A stretch of DNA of 64,000 nt from assembly GCF_000471905.2 (NCBI RefSeq), contig NW_006499751.1, positions 3,521,238-3,585,237 of the forward strand, read 5' to 3'. This DNA comes from Amborella trichopoda. Taxonomy: Eukaryota > Streptophyta > Magnoliopsida > Amborellales > Amborellaceae. Below the pieces are notes generated by a model. That model worked only from the letters and a program-made list of their open reading frames with translations, searched no databases and was not told the origin of the DNA. The first letter of the stretch is position 1, and every line of letters starts with the position of its first letter. The translations under genes and the position numbers were made by a program. This document shows, in pieces, positions 1 to 10,879 of the stretch.

Positions 1-1501
1 GTATATATATATATNTTTTTATTAGGTGCACCTTGATGAGAAGAGTGGATTTCTCAAATTTCATATAATTTGGATATGTAAAAAAAAATATTACAATTAC
101 ATTACAAAATGTAGTTGTGATCGGCCTAGATTCAATCTAGGCCATTAGGATTTCCTATATATATCCATTATTTTAAACATCGTTACTATTTTAACCAAAA
201 TTTTCAATTATTACATTCAAAATTTTAGATATTAGATTATACGTGTTCTTAGGAGCCCCAAATTTTTTTTCCAAAATTGTCCTATTTTTTATCTTTATGA
301 TCTAAATTAAAAATAATAATTTGAAACTTCAAGGTTCGAAATTGCCCTATTTTCGAATCTTTAGGATTTTAAATTAAAAAAAAAAACATTCTGCCCTTCA
401 AAGTCCTAAATTTCCATATTTCTTGAGCTCAATTTGCCTTATTTTTTATTTTGTAATTTTGAATTTTGAAAATCATAAAAAATTTTTAAAAAATTCAAAA
501 TTTAAATATCCAACACTTCAATCATACTTTTAGTTCATGAAACAAAAATTGGGAACTTGAAAATCCGAAAAGGGTAATTTAGTCATTTTTTAAAATGTTG
601 ACAAAATGTTGTAATAACAAATATAAAATAGGTAAGACTAGTAATAATGGAAAAGTTTTGGTAAAATTGTAGTAACGCTGAAAATAATAGGTAATTTAAC
701 TATTAAACAATAAAAAATTTGAAATTTTTACAAAAGTACAATAGTATTTTGAAAGTTGGTGTATTATTAAAGTGCTTTTGTCTTTTTGTAAAAATTTCGA
801 GTTTACCATTTATAGAGATGACAAAAATATCCCTTGATTTGTAGTAATATTTACAAAGTTAACCTTACTTAATGATTAAGATATCACAAAAAGTAATTTT
901 TTAAATAAAAGAAAAAGACTGCAAAATTAATGAATCCATTACATATTTAATCCTTATAATTTGAAGGGTTGTGAAGTTAGGATTATCCCATATATATATA
1001 TATATATATATATATGCTTTGATAGGGCTACATCCATATCAAAATAACTTAAGCCTCACCTCATAACTCATCAAAAATTACAATTCAATTATTGAAAACC
1101 CTTTAATCTATCATCTCAGCCTGAACATTATGATTGTATAAAAAAAAAATAAGGATTTCAAGTTCTAAAATAATGTATATTGCAACAAATCATCTAAATC
1201 ATCTCTTTCAACCTAAAAATAAGTGTTCATATATCCGTAAAAAGTGTATCATTTTTTTAGTCTTAAATTTTATTGTTGGTGTTAAATATTGATTTTAGAG
1301 TAATCATGAAGATTTCTGATGCCCAAAGTACTTTTCTTATAAGGATTTTAGGAGACGCTCTGTATATAAACAGTTGTAATTTAATCCATGAAAAAAGGAG
1401 GAAATTTTTAAGGAGATGGACACATGCAGTAAAAAATAAGAAGAGAAATTTCACAGTAATCCATGAAAGCAGAGGAAGATATTGAGGAGAAGGGCACTTA
1501 C
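1..1501. other. AT-rich non-coding DNA, possible intron 1 of the alkenal reductase gene
   Basis: No coding exon was recognised on either strand. The stretch lies immediately 3' (minus-strand sense) of the exon-1 donor, so it is either intron 1 of that gene or flanking DNA if the exon is an orphan. It contains a TA dinucleotide run at 990-1015 and one undetermined base at position 15. Confidence 0.5.
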
Positions 1502-1735
1502 CGAGCCGGGTTCATATCCAGCGAAATAGGTTGAGTTTTCTGGTTTTATCATTTTAAGCCTCATGTAAGGGTCACAAGAGAGGTACAGGTTCTTTACTAA
1601 AACAGCCTCTGAGCCTTCTGGTACTTTGAGTTTAATGGAACTTGACACCATTTCCATGTCTTCCTCTTCAGGAAAACCAGTCACATAGTCCTTGAATATG
1701 ATCTGCCTGTTACTTACCTCCTCTTCTAGTGCCAT
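1502..1735 (-). CDS. NADP-dependent 2-alkenal / double bond reductase, exon 1 (partial gene)
   Basis: This exon encodes the 78 N-terminal residues of a zinc-independent medium-chain dehydrogenase/reductase of the plant alkenal reductase (DBR, P1-zeta-crystallin-like) family. Such enzymes reduce the alpha,beta double bond of reactive alkenals and enones with NADPH in the cytosol. The ATG at 1735-1733 is followed by family hallmarks: NRQIIFKDYVTGFP near residues 9-22, then LKVPEGSEAVLVKNLYLSCD and PYMRLKM around residues 36-62. The exon ends in phase 0 at a canonical donor (CTCG followed by GTAAGT). The remaining exons should lie to the left, outside the window or beyond a large intron, so intactness cannot be judged. 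It cannot join the reductase exons at 14.4-17.2 kb, because those lie upstream of it in minus-strand sense. The family call is firm; activity is unknown. Confidence 0.85.
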
Positions 1736-1955
1736 TTCCTCTGAGTATGAAAAGAAAAAACAGCCCTTGTGATTCCGATTTCTCTGTCAAAAAAACAATG
1801 ACAAAACAACTGTATGGGGTTGGTGTTTCTCTCTCTAAAAGCAATACCCAGTTTCTCTGAGTTTCCTCTCTCTAAATCTCTCTCCAAGGAACAATACCCA
1901 GTTTCTCTGAGCCTTCTCTCTCTCTCGATATAAGTCGAGCTTTTCAACCCTCTCT

Positions 1956-1964
1956 CTATTTATA
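1956..1964 (-). promoter_or_regulatory. TATA box of the alkenal reductase exon-1 gene
   Basis: The minus strand reads TATAAATAG about 220 bases upstream of the ATG. The intervening leader is rich in GAGA/CTCT motifs and contains a partly duplicated block near 1845-1910, typical of a plant 5' UTR. The start site is inferred to lie about 30 bases downstream of the box. Confidence 0.5.
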
Positions 1965-2039
1965 ACATCTCATTCTCTCTCTAGAACTCTCACTCATTTA
2001 TAACCTCTCATTTTTCTTTCTAGAACCTCTCTCCGTCCA

Positions 2040-3730
2040 TTTGGTACGAGGAGCGTGTTCCTACCTGTTCACATATTAAAGTCGCCAATCATGGAGAAAA
2101 TGCTGCCGTTTCTAAAAACAAAGTAAAGCATCACCCCGAATCCTATCTTAAAAGCACAGCGGGCATTAAAAATCTTAATGATGGCCCTAAAAGCACTGTA
2201 GGCATTAAAAATCTTAATGATTGCCCTAAAATCAATGTCCAATATCCATTATAAATTTTGAATCTAAAAAATAGTGTAGACCTACAAGACCTCTTAATAC
2301 TTATTTTTAGAGTGAAATGGACGATTTAGATAAAATGTTACAATATACACTATTTTTACCATTTGAAATCTTAAATATTTTTAACAACCATAATGATTAG
2401 CGGCTAGCTAATCAGCTTGAAAATTGTCCAATGCTAAGAATATAATTTTCGGTAAATTTTGAGGTGAGTCTTTTCATAGGGCAGCAGCCCAATCGAAACA
2501 TTTTCTTTTTTCAAATGCATATTAACAATATAATATATTTTTTTAGTTTAATTTTAAAATCCTTAACAACAGACACATGATAATTCTGAGGGTAGCTGCA
2601 TAAATATAAAATAATAAATAATTCAACTCTTGTGAGTGTTTTAATAAATTTCCTTAAAATATTTTGTTGAGCGGAAAATGAGATAATTTATAGAGAAAAT
2701 TACAAAAACCTCCATCAAGTATACTATCTATGCAACGTACCCCCCAGCTAATTACTAGGCTAGAGTTGGGCTAGGGTTGGGCCAGGGCCACCAGATTCGA
2801 TTCAGCTTGGCCTGACCCTTTTTTCCTTACTCTTTTCTCTTTTTCTTGAATTGTATTTGGCATGGCCCGGGCCGAGCCTAGACACGGGGCTAGGGCCAGG
2901 CCATGCTAGGGCCGCAGGGTTCCGAACCTAGTAAAGATCTGCTCATCAAGGTTGGCCCCGGCCAAGCCCCGGTTGTCAGCCCTAGCCCAATTAAGGTGAG
3001 GGTTCGACAAACTTTATACAAACCAAGTTTCTAGAAAAATTAAAATAAACAATATTTAGGCTTGTCTGAAGTTATCATAGTCGTCCATTCAGATCTACTG
3101 GCTCAGAATAGGGTTCATACATATTTCATTCGTGAGACACACGAATTTGTCCCGATAAAAATTTATTTTATGTTGAAGTTCAAAATTTTTATAATTTTGG
3201 ACCTCATTTTACTTCTCACTCATAAGTCGAACCTTGAAACGCACTGTACACAAAAAAAGGAATTTCTCAGTTTGGTTGGTTAAAGGTCCAAATTTTCAAA
3301 GCGCCCTAGTTGTTATGATATTGGCCTCTATCTCCAGGTGATTTCATGTAACAGTTTTATAGTCGCGTAATACGACAAGCTTCAAAGCTTATGCTCTTTC
3401 ATTTTGATGAATAAACACAAAAAATAAAATTTAAAAATACATTTTAAAAAGTATTTTTTTTACCCGCTTGAGATAAAGCTTAGAATGATTTTTTTTTCCT
3501 TTTTCGAATTTTCTAAATGGCTTTATTATCATTAGATGAACAACATTAAAAAAGAAAAAAAAATTGAGTTTGAGTTCACAAAGACCCAGATCTTTAGATT
3601 TACCAAATGAATGGTCAAGATTCATTGTTGGAGCGAGCTCATTTTGGTGGCATCTAAAGTGCAAATTAACTTTTATTTTTTGGAATTTTTTTTGGGTAAA
3701 TCCGTGGGGATATCGGGCCCCTACCTTTTT
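2040..3730. other. Intergenic DNA without recognised genes
   Basis: Only short unsupported reading frames occur. A compositionally distinct block at about 2740-2990 is rich in GGGCTAGGG / GGGCCAGGGCC / GGCCCGGGCC strings, in contrast to the AT-rich surroundings. It looks like a low-complexity repeat, not a gene. Confidence 0.5.
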
Positions 3731-3873
3731 TATTAAAAAACAAAAGAGGTTTTACATAAACACATCTTATACAACTCTTGGCAAGGGAATACTAGCAACG
3801 TCAGATAAAATATAAGGCATTACAAAATCAGGAGGGCGAGCACACCACATAGTTGCTTCATTCATAGAGGCCT

Positions 3874-4149
3874 TTAATGCCAATTCAAGGAGTCAACAAG
3901 GAGTTTAGAGTCAGTCTCAATGACAAGAGGTACGCTATTCAGTTCCATCGCCAAAGAAATACCCCCCACAAATGCATAGAATTCAACTGTGTTATTCGAA
4001 TTGGTACCCAGAGGGGCTGCAAAGGCTGCAATAAAACCACCTGCATCACTCTTGATAATGCCCCCACAACCAGCACTACCTGGATTCTGCCTAGAAGCCC
4101 AATCGATGTTAAGTTTGAAATATCCTAAAGGAGGAGGTGGCCACGCCAC
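3874..4149 (-). pseudogene. LINE ORF2 RNase H domain remnant
   Basis: A 91-residue frame with RVT_3/RNase H features: YFKLNIDWAS containing the first acidic residue, GCGGIIKSDAGGFIAAFA, then EFYAF with the catalytic Glu, and VIETDSKLLVDSLN with the third acidic residue. The usual Gly after the first Asp is Trp here. It continues upstream in the same frame but across stop codons to the linker and zf-RVT part. The domain assignment is confident; it is part of a dead element, not a host gene. Confidence 0.8.
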
Positions 4150-4499
4150 TTAAATATGTACTCGGGGAGGTGCTAAATTCCAATGTAGCTTAAGGTTGGA
4201 AGCTATATTAAATTAAGAAGAATGAAAGGCCCAATGTTTAACTTTTGCCAATGATCCAACCAAATGAAAAATGCGCCTTAAGAGAAGTTCCCTAGGCGTA
4301 TTACCTCCACTATGTACCCGAGAATTCCGTTCCATCCAAATGCACCAAATAGTAATAGAAAATACACAATTCTAAAAGAATTGCATACCTGTGGATCAGA
4401 ATGGAAATTTAAGGTCATTTGGCCATTAGGGTCATTATGGTATGCTCGAGGGGGAAACACTTTCCGAATCTACTTAACATGGATCTCCATATGAGTTTT

Positions 4500-4913
4500 G
4501 AATATGAGCATTGCACCATGATATGATCTGAGAACACCTCCTCCTAGGAACAAAAGGGCCAAATGAAGACCAAAACTAAGACCCCACATTTGAAATAGTA
4601 AAGAGGTTGGTAACCTGGAATACAAGGATAACCAGGCAAACCACTTTGCCCTAGGGAGAGATGGCCTCGACCATAAGACTTTGAAGACGGCTTTAATAGG
4701 TTCAACTCTTCTGATATAATCCCAAGCTCTTTTAACTGAGAAAAGGCTATCTGCGACGTGAATCCAAACAAGTTGGTCCTCAAGTAGACGAATAGGCAGG
4801 GTATAAGAGAGTATCTCCTCAGAGAGATGACCTGCAAAAGATAAAGGAAGAATCCACCTGATAGGAGCATCATCTAGAAAATCTGACAGAATGTTCGAAG
4901 ATCTAGAACCCAC
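4500..4913 (-). pseudogene. LINE ORF2 zf-RVT (reverse-transcriptase zinc-binding) segment
   Basis: The minus-strand frame from 4913 includes PLSFAGHLSEEILSYTLPIR, then EDQLVWIHVADSLFSVKRAWD and a following LWSRPSLPRAKWFAWLSLYS motif. This is the pattern of the zf-RVT region that precedes RNase H in plant LINEs (a W before the FSVK.AWD motif, then a PR..FF.WL motif). The C-terminal half then drifts out of frame. Homology to known elements is by motif recognition only. Confidence 0.7.
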
Positions 4914-4915
4914 AA

Positions 4916-5560
4916 TATAATCTATTCTATAAATCTCTGGTAATGAATGTTTTGATAACCATGGGTCATTTCAGAAATCAATATTCCTTCCATTACCTAA
5001 CATTTGATTGTAGCATGTTAATGCCCAAGACTATACTTCTCCATGCATGCAAGCAAATTCTTGATCTAGAGTGCCAAATTGAGGTGTTATGGAAATACTT
5101 GTGTTTGAAATATTTTGCCAAAAGGGTTGATGGATTGGATATAATTATTCATGCTAATATCATCCTACGTGCCAATATTTTTGGAATTGATTGTTGGGAT
5201 GCAAAGAATGCCTTTGCAAAATATGGGGTCATACAAATGCCACAAATATGATTATCCAGAGGCAAAGTTTCATTATATTACAATGACATGATAACATAAA
5301 ATCACTCCCCTAATATAATTTTTGCAGTAAACTTATATCTCTTAGTACTTTTATGGGTTCTCTTGGCCTCTTTGTTTTATGAGAATTCTATGTTATATAT
5401 CCAATTGACATATTGATTTCTCCCACATATAAGAGAAATATTTATGTCAGTATTCCTTATAATTAGTATACTCGATATTTTATATTCTTTTATTTGTATT
5501 TTTTCATTTTTCATAACATCTTTATTCAAAATTATTAGGTTTGAATCACTCATTATAAGG
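4916..5560. other. Unassigned DNA
   Basis: A 102-codon open frame on the plus strand (4943-5251) has no motif I recognise and no supporting splice or promoter signal. Otherwise the stretch is AT-rich. I see no supported feature. Confidence 0.35.
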
Positions 5561-5564
5561 AAAC

Positions 5565-5840
5565 AAAAGTCCTGCAATAAGCATTCACAACAACAAAAGT
5601 TCTGCGATAAGCATTCACAACAACAGAGTTCTGCAGTAAGCATTCACAAAAACAGAGTTCTGCAGTAAGCATTCACAAAAACAGAAGTTCTGCAATAAGC
5701 ATTCACAACAACAAAAGTCCTGTAGTTAGCATTCACAAAAACAGAAGTCATGCAGTAAGCATTCACAAAAACAGAAGATCTACAGTAGAAGCACTAATCA
5801 CAAAAACAGAAATCCTGCAGTAAGCATTCACAAAAATTAC
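5565..5840. repeat. 29-30-bp minisatellite, about nine units
   Basis: Tandem units of the form AGTCCTGCAGTAAGCATTCA followed by CAAAAACAGA vary by a few bases each. One unit near 5775-5800 contains an extra AGAAGCACTAA. The same motif recurs once or twice at 6235-6300 and, inverted, at 10815-10865, where it sits inside LTR-like sequence. The array therefore appears to be a local expansion of an LTR segment. Confidence 0.85.
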
Positions 5841-6239
5841 AATGGTGCCTTTGATCAAAAGTTCCAAAGAAAAGTCAATTATGACTACAAATATCTTTAG
5901 AGATGGTTCTGTTGCATTCGAACTTATGAAATTGAAATTACTCTGAAAAGAATTTACCATAGTTTGATGAGTTTGGTTACTCAGTAAGTGACCATCATTA
6001 TCCTTAAAAATAATCATAATTGACAAACGTAGATATTTTTTAAATGAATGCATATTAAGTAGAATTTCGACGCATTGATTTCATGCATTCTAATATGTGC
6101 TATTAGACAAATTCGTTTCTGATCTTACACATATCCTGTATTCCTTTTTAGACAAAGCAAATAAATATGATACATAAACCATATGCACATGATTCATATC
6201 AAGATCAGCATTAAGTATCAAATATAATTAAACAAGCAT
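5841..6239. other. Unassigned insert between the minisatellite and the LTR-like arm
   Basis: This stretch separates two occurrences of the 30-bp AGTCCTGCAGTAAGCATTCA motif. No coding signal was seen. Confidence 0.35.
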
Positions 6240-7640
6240 TCACAGTCACATAAATCCTACAGTAAGCATTCACAACAGCAGAAGTCCTGCAGTAGAAGCA
6301 CTAACCTTGAGTCCGAGGTTAGAACTTCTACCATCCCCCAGGGAGAAACACCATCAACGGGTAAGTCTGTTGCATAGTGCCTCACACACATACAGTTCTC
6401 AAATGCGCTTTAGAGCTTTTAATAGGCGATGATCTTGCAAGACACTACTCCCTATGCCACCTTAGCTAGGAGCTTGCACCGTCAGGGTGTTAATCACTAT
6501 GAATGGGGGAGTGACCACCCAAACAACTCATGCCCCTACTCCATTCTTATTATTCAGGAGTCGGGGAGGTCACACTTGCTGGCACAAATATTTCATCAAA
6601 TCTTAACAGAGGCATATCTCCATGCACTCATATCTTATCAAAAGCATGTTATCATGCATACATATCTTATCAGAAGCATGTTGTCATTCACACATATCTT
6701 ATCAGAAGCATGTCTCATATGTAATATCAAGAAACATCAACATTTTTATGCTATTCATGTAGTCACAAGGGATATTACTATGTTATACTATCATGCATAT
6801 AAAATCAAAAGAATTTATTATGTCAATTGCAGGCCATATAGCAATATAATAGATATCAGGCAACAATAATGTTGTATTTTCAAAATATTCTTGAAATTAT
6901 TACCATAAATTCCTTTGAAGAGAGTTATAGCTATCACTTGTACATAATATTTGCACACAATACTTACATAGAACATTTGCACATTGCACATAACACTTGC
7001 ACATAATACTTGCGCAGAACACTTGTGCATAACAATAACACTTGCACGTAACACTTACGCATAACTCTTGTGCATAACACTTGCATATAACATTTACAGT
7101 ATTAAGAATTATGTTACAAATATTACAATTAAATACAGAAATACGTAAAATTTACAGTTTCAAAAATATTACAGTTAAATGCATAAATATCTCGAAATAT
7201 TATAGAAATATCAGTTTTCTTCAAATAATGATTTTTTTTCAGAAAAATGAAGCCATTTACACATAAAACTTACGATATCTAAAATTTATAACAATAAATA
7301 GAATATCACAATTTTACTAAAAGCAGAAATATCAATTTTCAAATAACTGTTTTATAGGAAAATAAGATCACTTACACATAAAATTTACAGTGTCTAAAAT
7401 TCATAATAATATAAAAAAAAAATCAATTTTATTTTCAATAATTTACAGTGCATAAAGTTCCTAACAATAGACAAAACTAATAATTTTATTTCTAAAAATT
7501 TACAGTGTTTAAAATTCCTAACAATAGATAGAAATAGTAATTTTATTTCTAATAATTTAAAGAGTCTAAGACAGAAATAATAATGTATTTAAAAGCGGAC
7601 TATTTTTCAGGTGAATGAGGTCACTTACTTTCATGATGCT
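6240..7640 (-). mobile_element. Ty3/gypsy-like LTR fragment, left arm of an inverted pair
   Basis: Read on the minus strand this matches the plus strand of 9360-10870. Shared landmarks include AGTAAGTGACCTCATT at one end (about 7620-7636), the ATTTCTGTAA/TTTACAGT-rich middle and TCACACTTGCTGGCACAAAT (6575-6600). Others are the GTCAGGGTGTTA/GTCTGGGGGAG segment and the TGGTAGAAGTTCTAACCTC / GAGGTTAGTGCTTCTAC pair near 6300-6340. The same family recurs at 20285-21692, where an LTR end and primer-site relic are visible. Relatedness to the 33.1-kb and 56.7-kb gypsy LTRs is seen in the 'cctatcaaaa-gcc-caaagcgcgc' block. Confidence 0.65.
6925..7090. repeat. Short minisatellite with a 12-14 bp ACTTGCACATAAC unit
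   Basis: About a dozen imperfect units of the type ACTTGCACATAAC / ACTTGTGCATAAC run in tandem. The array lies in the left LTR-like arm. The corresponding part of the right arm instead carries a different, longer repeat (about 10,000-10,300), so it is arm-specific. Confidence 0.7.
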
Positions 7641-9081
7641 GATATATCCATAAATCTACCCAAGAATTTCTTATCCATTCTGTATTTTCCTACTACCAAG
7701 AAGCAATCATCCAATGAATAGAAGCAGCCAATTCATCCGATCCTAACTTTCCTCAATTTAGTAATGGAGCATGAACTTAAGATGGTTGGCATAAGTTTAC
7801 TGGTAGATTGATTTGATCCTCTCTCAATAAATTGCTCCATTTGAGCACAAACAAGCTGAATCAATCTAAAAAATTGAATCAATTGACTTTTCCAGTAACT
7901 CATAATCAATTAAACCCACGATCAGAAAACTCAACAAACCAAATCCAATGCCTCTATTGTCTTTCTCACTGCTAAACTCTTTACTCTCTCTCTAACGCCA
8001 CCATAATTCGAAGGCATATCTTTGAGTCCAATGGCAAATCCTCAATATGGTACAAAGTGCTTCCCAAAAAAAAAAACTTATTCTCGACCCAGTTCTCCCT
8101 CATCACCTTCTCCACTCTCTCTTCCCCTTTCACCTCATCATGCAAAACCTCTATGTGAGCATAAGCCCCATCAGTAGCCTTTACCAACTCCATCAAAACA
8201 CTATATGGTTTCCCAATCTGACCCTCTTTTCTTCAAATTCTCTCTCAAATTAGATACACACTTCGGGAGAAAGGTGGCTCTATATGGGCATGTTTTATCG
8301 AAATCCAACAACGATTTGCCATAGTCTCGAGGATCGAAAATGTAAACGGGGAGGAGCGAGAGCGACTCTTCATTTGCAGAGTTGAGAGCTTCATCGTCAT
8401 GGACTCGAAAGTCATTCCGAAACTAAACAATGGAGCATTTATGACCATCAACTGGGCTCGATGGGTCAGAAGAGAGATGGGGTGTCTGGAAAGCGGGGTA
8501 GAGAGAGAAGTAGCTGAGATTGAGGATTTGGAGTTGGGTTTTGGGGAAGAGAGAGAAGGGGTGTTCTAGGCCAGTTGCTCTTCTTGCTCTTCAACAGTGG
8601 CTGATGGATTGGAGTCACTGTGTGGGTTTGATTCTATTGCTAGAGAGAGAAAGAATCAAAAGGGCATGGAATTGAGCTTTCAGCTCAAGAGAGAAATGGA
8701 GTACACCTTCTTTGAGTGAGAGAGAGACGTTTTGTTTTCTTAAAAAGGGTGAGAGAGAGAGTACACCTAACACCTCATAAAAGAGGTGTCAAATTTAAAT
8801 GAAAGGAGTTTGCTTTAATGTCACATTAAAAGTAAGAAAAAAAGATGGTGGACCAAAGGTCTACTTTATAAAAATAAATCATCAATTATCATTCGATGGT
8901 ATATTGATAAGAGTGTGACCATTTTTTAAGATTAACTTATTTAACAATAATATAACATTATTTATTGTTAATAAATATTTATATTAACAATATAAAATTA
9001 ACAATATATTAATGGTATCTTTTAAAATTATTATTATTAATGTTATTGTTATTGTTATTGTTATTGTTATTGTTATTGTTA

Positions 9082-9116
<35 letters not shown>

Positions 9117-9359
9117 TTCTAGTTTAAAAATTTTGGGTCGTCACATTCTCCTCCCTTTAAAAAAAATTTAGTCCTCTAAACTTTATATTTATCGTTTATG
9201 GGCCCACCACACTTCCACTGCTTCATGGCTATAGCTCATATAATCTTATTCAGATATCCTCCATATCTCCTGCACCAAGCCCTCTTAACAAGAAAACATT
9301 GCCACCCCATATATTCATTAGCACAATTTTCTCTTTCTAAAACTACCAGTAAATGATGC
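7641..9359. other. Spacer between the inverted LTR-like arms
   Basis: No gene was recognised. The plus strand is open from 8252 to the stop at 8567-8569 (105 codons; first ATG at 8399), and two short minus frames overlap it. None carries a domain I know. At 9030-9117 a TTATTG hexamer array passes into a TTA trinucleotide array. The text after it (TCACATTCTCCTCCCTTTAA near 9140) resembles sequence often seen next to plant LTR elements. Confidence 0.4.
9030..9117. repeat. TTATTG / TTA microsatellite
   Basis: Seven to eight TTATTG units are followed without interruption by about ten TTA units, giving a compound microsatellite. Confidence 0.9.
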
Positions 9360-10870
9360 CTGAGAGTAAGTGACCTCATTCTCCTGAAAAATAGTCTGCT
9401 TTTAACAAAATTATAACATTTCGTCCATCATTTTTATATTATAAGTTTTATGCGTAAGTGATCTCATTTTCTTGTAAAACAGTTATTTAAAAATTAATAT
9501 TTTTGTCTATCAGTATTATTTTTGTCCAACAGTATGGATTTTTGATATTGTAAGTGTTATGTGCAAGTGGCCTTGTTTTCTTGTAAAATAGTTATTTAAA
9601 ATTATATTTATGCATTTAATTAAATTGTAATATTTTCGTTTGTAAATCTTAGACACTATAAGTTTTATGTGTTCCTGTAACATGATTATTTGAAAAATTA
9701 TAATATTTCCAGACTTTAGATATTTGAAAATTCAGTATTTAACTTTGAATTTCCATGAGATTTATTGTATTGTCAATAGACTGCTTATCATGTTTAGATT
9801 CCAAGAAAGTCTCTCAGAATTGCTACTATAACCCATATAAATGACTAGTTATTTATGGAAATGTCAACAAAAGTGATTGATATAAATTGCTTCATATGAA
9901 TTCATACTAATGATTTGAAGGGTATTTTGAATATATGATATTATTGCTTTATGATATTCAAAGAGTTTCAGAGATACTTTAAGTATACAAATGGACATAT
10001 CCGGTTATATCAGTAGGGATTATGTGGACTCATCTAGTACGCCAATGAAGTATGATTGGGCCTGTAGGGATTATGTGGACCTATCTAGGATAGTGGTGCG
10101 GTATTTGGACTCATTCGGTACCCGGTGAGGTATGATTAGACCTGCAGGGATTAAGTGGACCCATCCAAGAGACTGGTGGGGTATTTAGACTCATCGGGTA
10201 CACCGGTGAGGTATAATTGGACATGCAGGGATTAAGTGAAACCATCAGGACGCTAATGGGGTATATAGGTGACCTACTTAGGATGTCAGTGGGGTACTTT
10301 TTGAAATCTCTTGAGTTATGTATTTTTGTTAAAATGTTTATATGCATTTCAATCATTTGGATTATGTTTAATTGTGCATTTCTGAAAGTGAAATTGTTCT
10401 CCATAATTGCCTTCCTCATGTTGTTTTAATGTATATTTTGTTGTTTTTATTATACATTCTTTTAGAAAATGTTTAATGCTTCTGATAAGATCTGTGTGCA
10501 TGGTAACATACTTTCGATAAGACATGTGGGCATGGAAACATGCTTCTGATGAGATTTGTGCCAGCAAGTGTGACCTGTCCGACTCCCTATGATAGAAAGG
10601 GAGTAGGGGCAAGAGTTGTTTGAATGGTCGCTCCCCCAGACGGTGCAAAATCCTAGCCAAGGTGGCGTAACGAGTAGTGTCTTACAAGGCCTATCAAAAG
10701 CCACAAAGCGCGCTAGGGATGTGTGTATGTGTGAGGCACTACACAACGGACTTACTCGTTGGTGGTGTTTCTCCATACGAGATGGTAGAAGTTCTAACCT
10801 CAAACCCGAGGTTAGTGCTTCTACTACTGTACTTCTGTTTTTGTAAATGCTTACTGCAGTCTAAAAGTAT
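9360..10870 (+). mobile_element. Ty3/gypsy-like LTR fragment, right arm of an inverted pair
   Basis: The family match to 20285-21500 is direct: AGTAAGTGACCTCATT start, CATTTCGTCCATCATTTTTA, TATTGTAAGTG(T/C)TATGTGCAAGTG, and a block of degenerate units (CTCATC(T/C)GGTAC...CCGGTGAGGTAT...GGGATTAAGTGGAC) at about 10,000-10,300. It then continues into the segment shared with the left arm (10,480-10,870). No primer site or terminal CA is visible at its right end, so it is a fragment. Confidence 0.65.
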
Positions 10871-10879
10871 TAGTTTTGA

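Larger units (their letters stand above)
3735..4915 (-). mobile_element. 5'-truncated plant LINE (L1-type non-LTR retrotransposon) 3' end
   Basis: Reading the minus strand, the order is: a reverse-transcriptase zinc-binding (zf-RVT) segment, the conserved linker IWCIWMERNSRVH around 4310-4350, and an RNase H domain. After these comes a short 3' UTR ending in A-rich sequence (T-rich on plus) near 3690-3740. This is the usual C-terminal order of plant L1-type ORF2 carrying RNase H. The endonuclease and reverse transcriptase core are absent, as expected for 5' truncation during target-primed insertion. The frame is broken between domains (stops near 4150 and 4215), so it is a dead copy. Confidence 0.8.

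Noticed and set aside
1263..1485. Small opposing frames left of the reductase exon
   Set aside because: They read through the exon-1 donor or intron sequence and match no reductase exon.
5565..5840. CRISPR-like array of short repeats
   Set aside because: The units are contiguous with no unique spacers, and the DNA is plant nuclear. It is a minisatellite.
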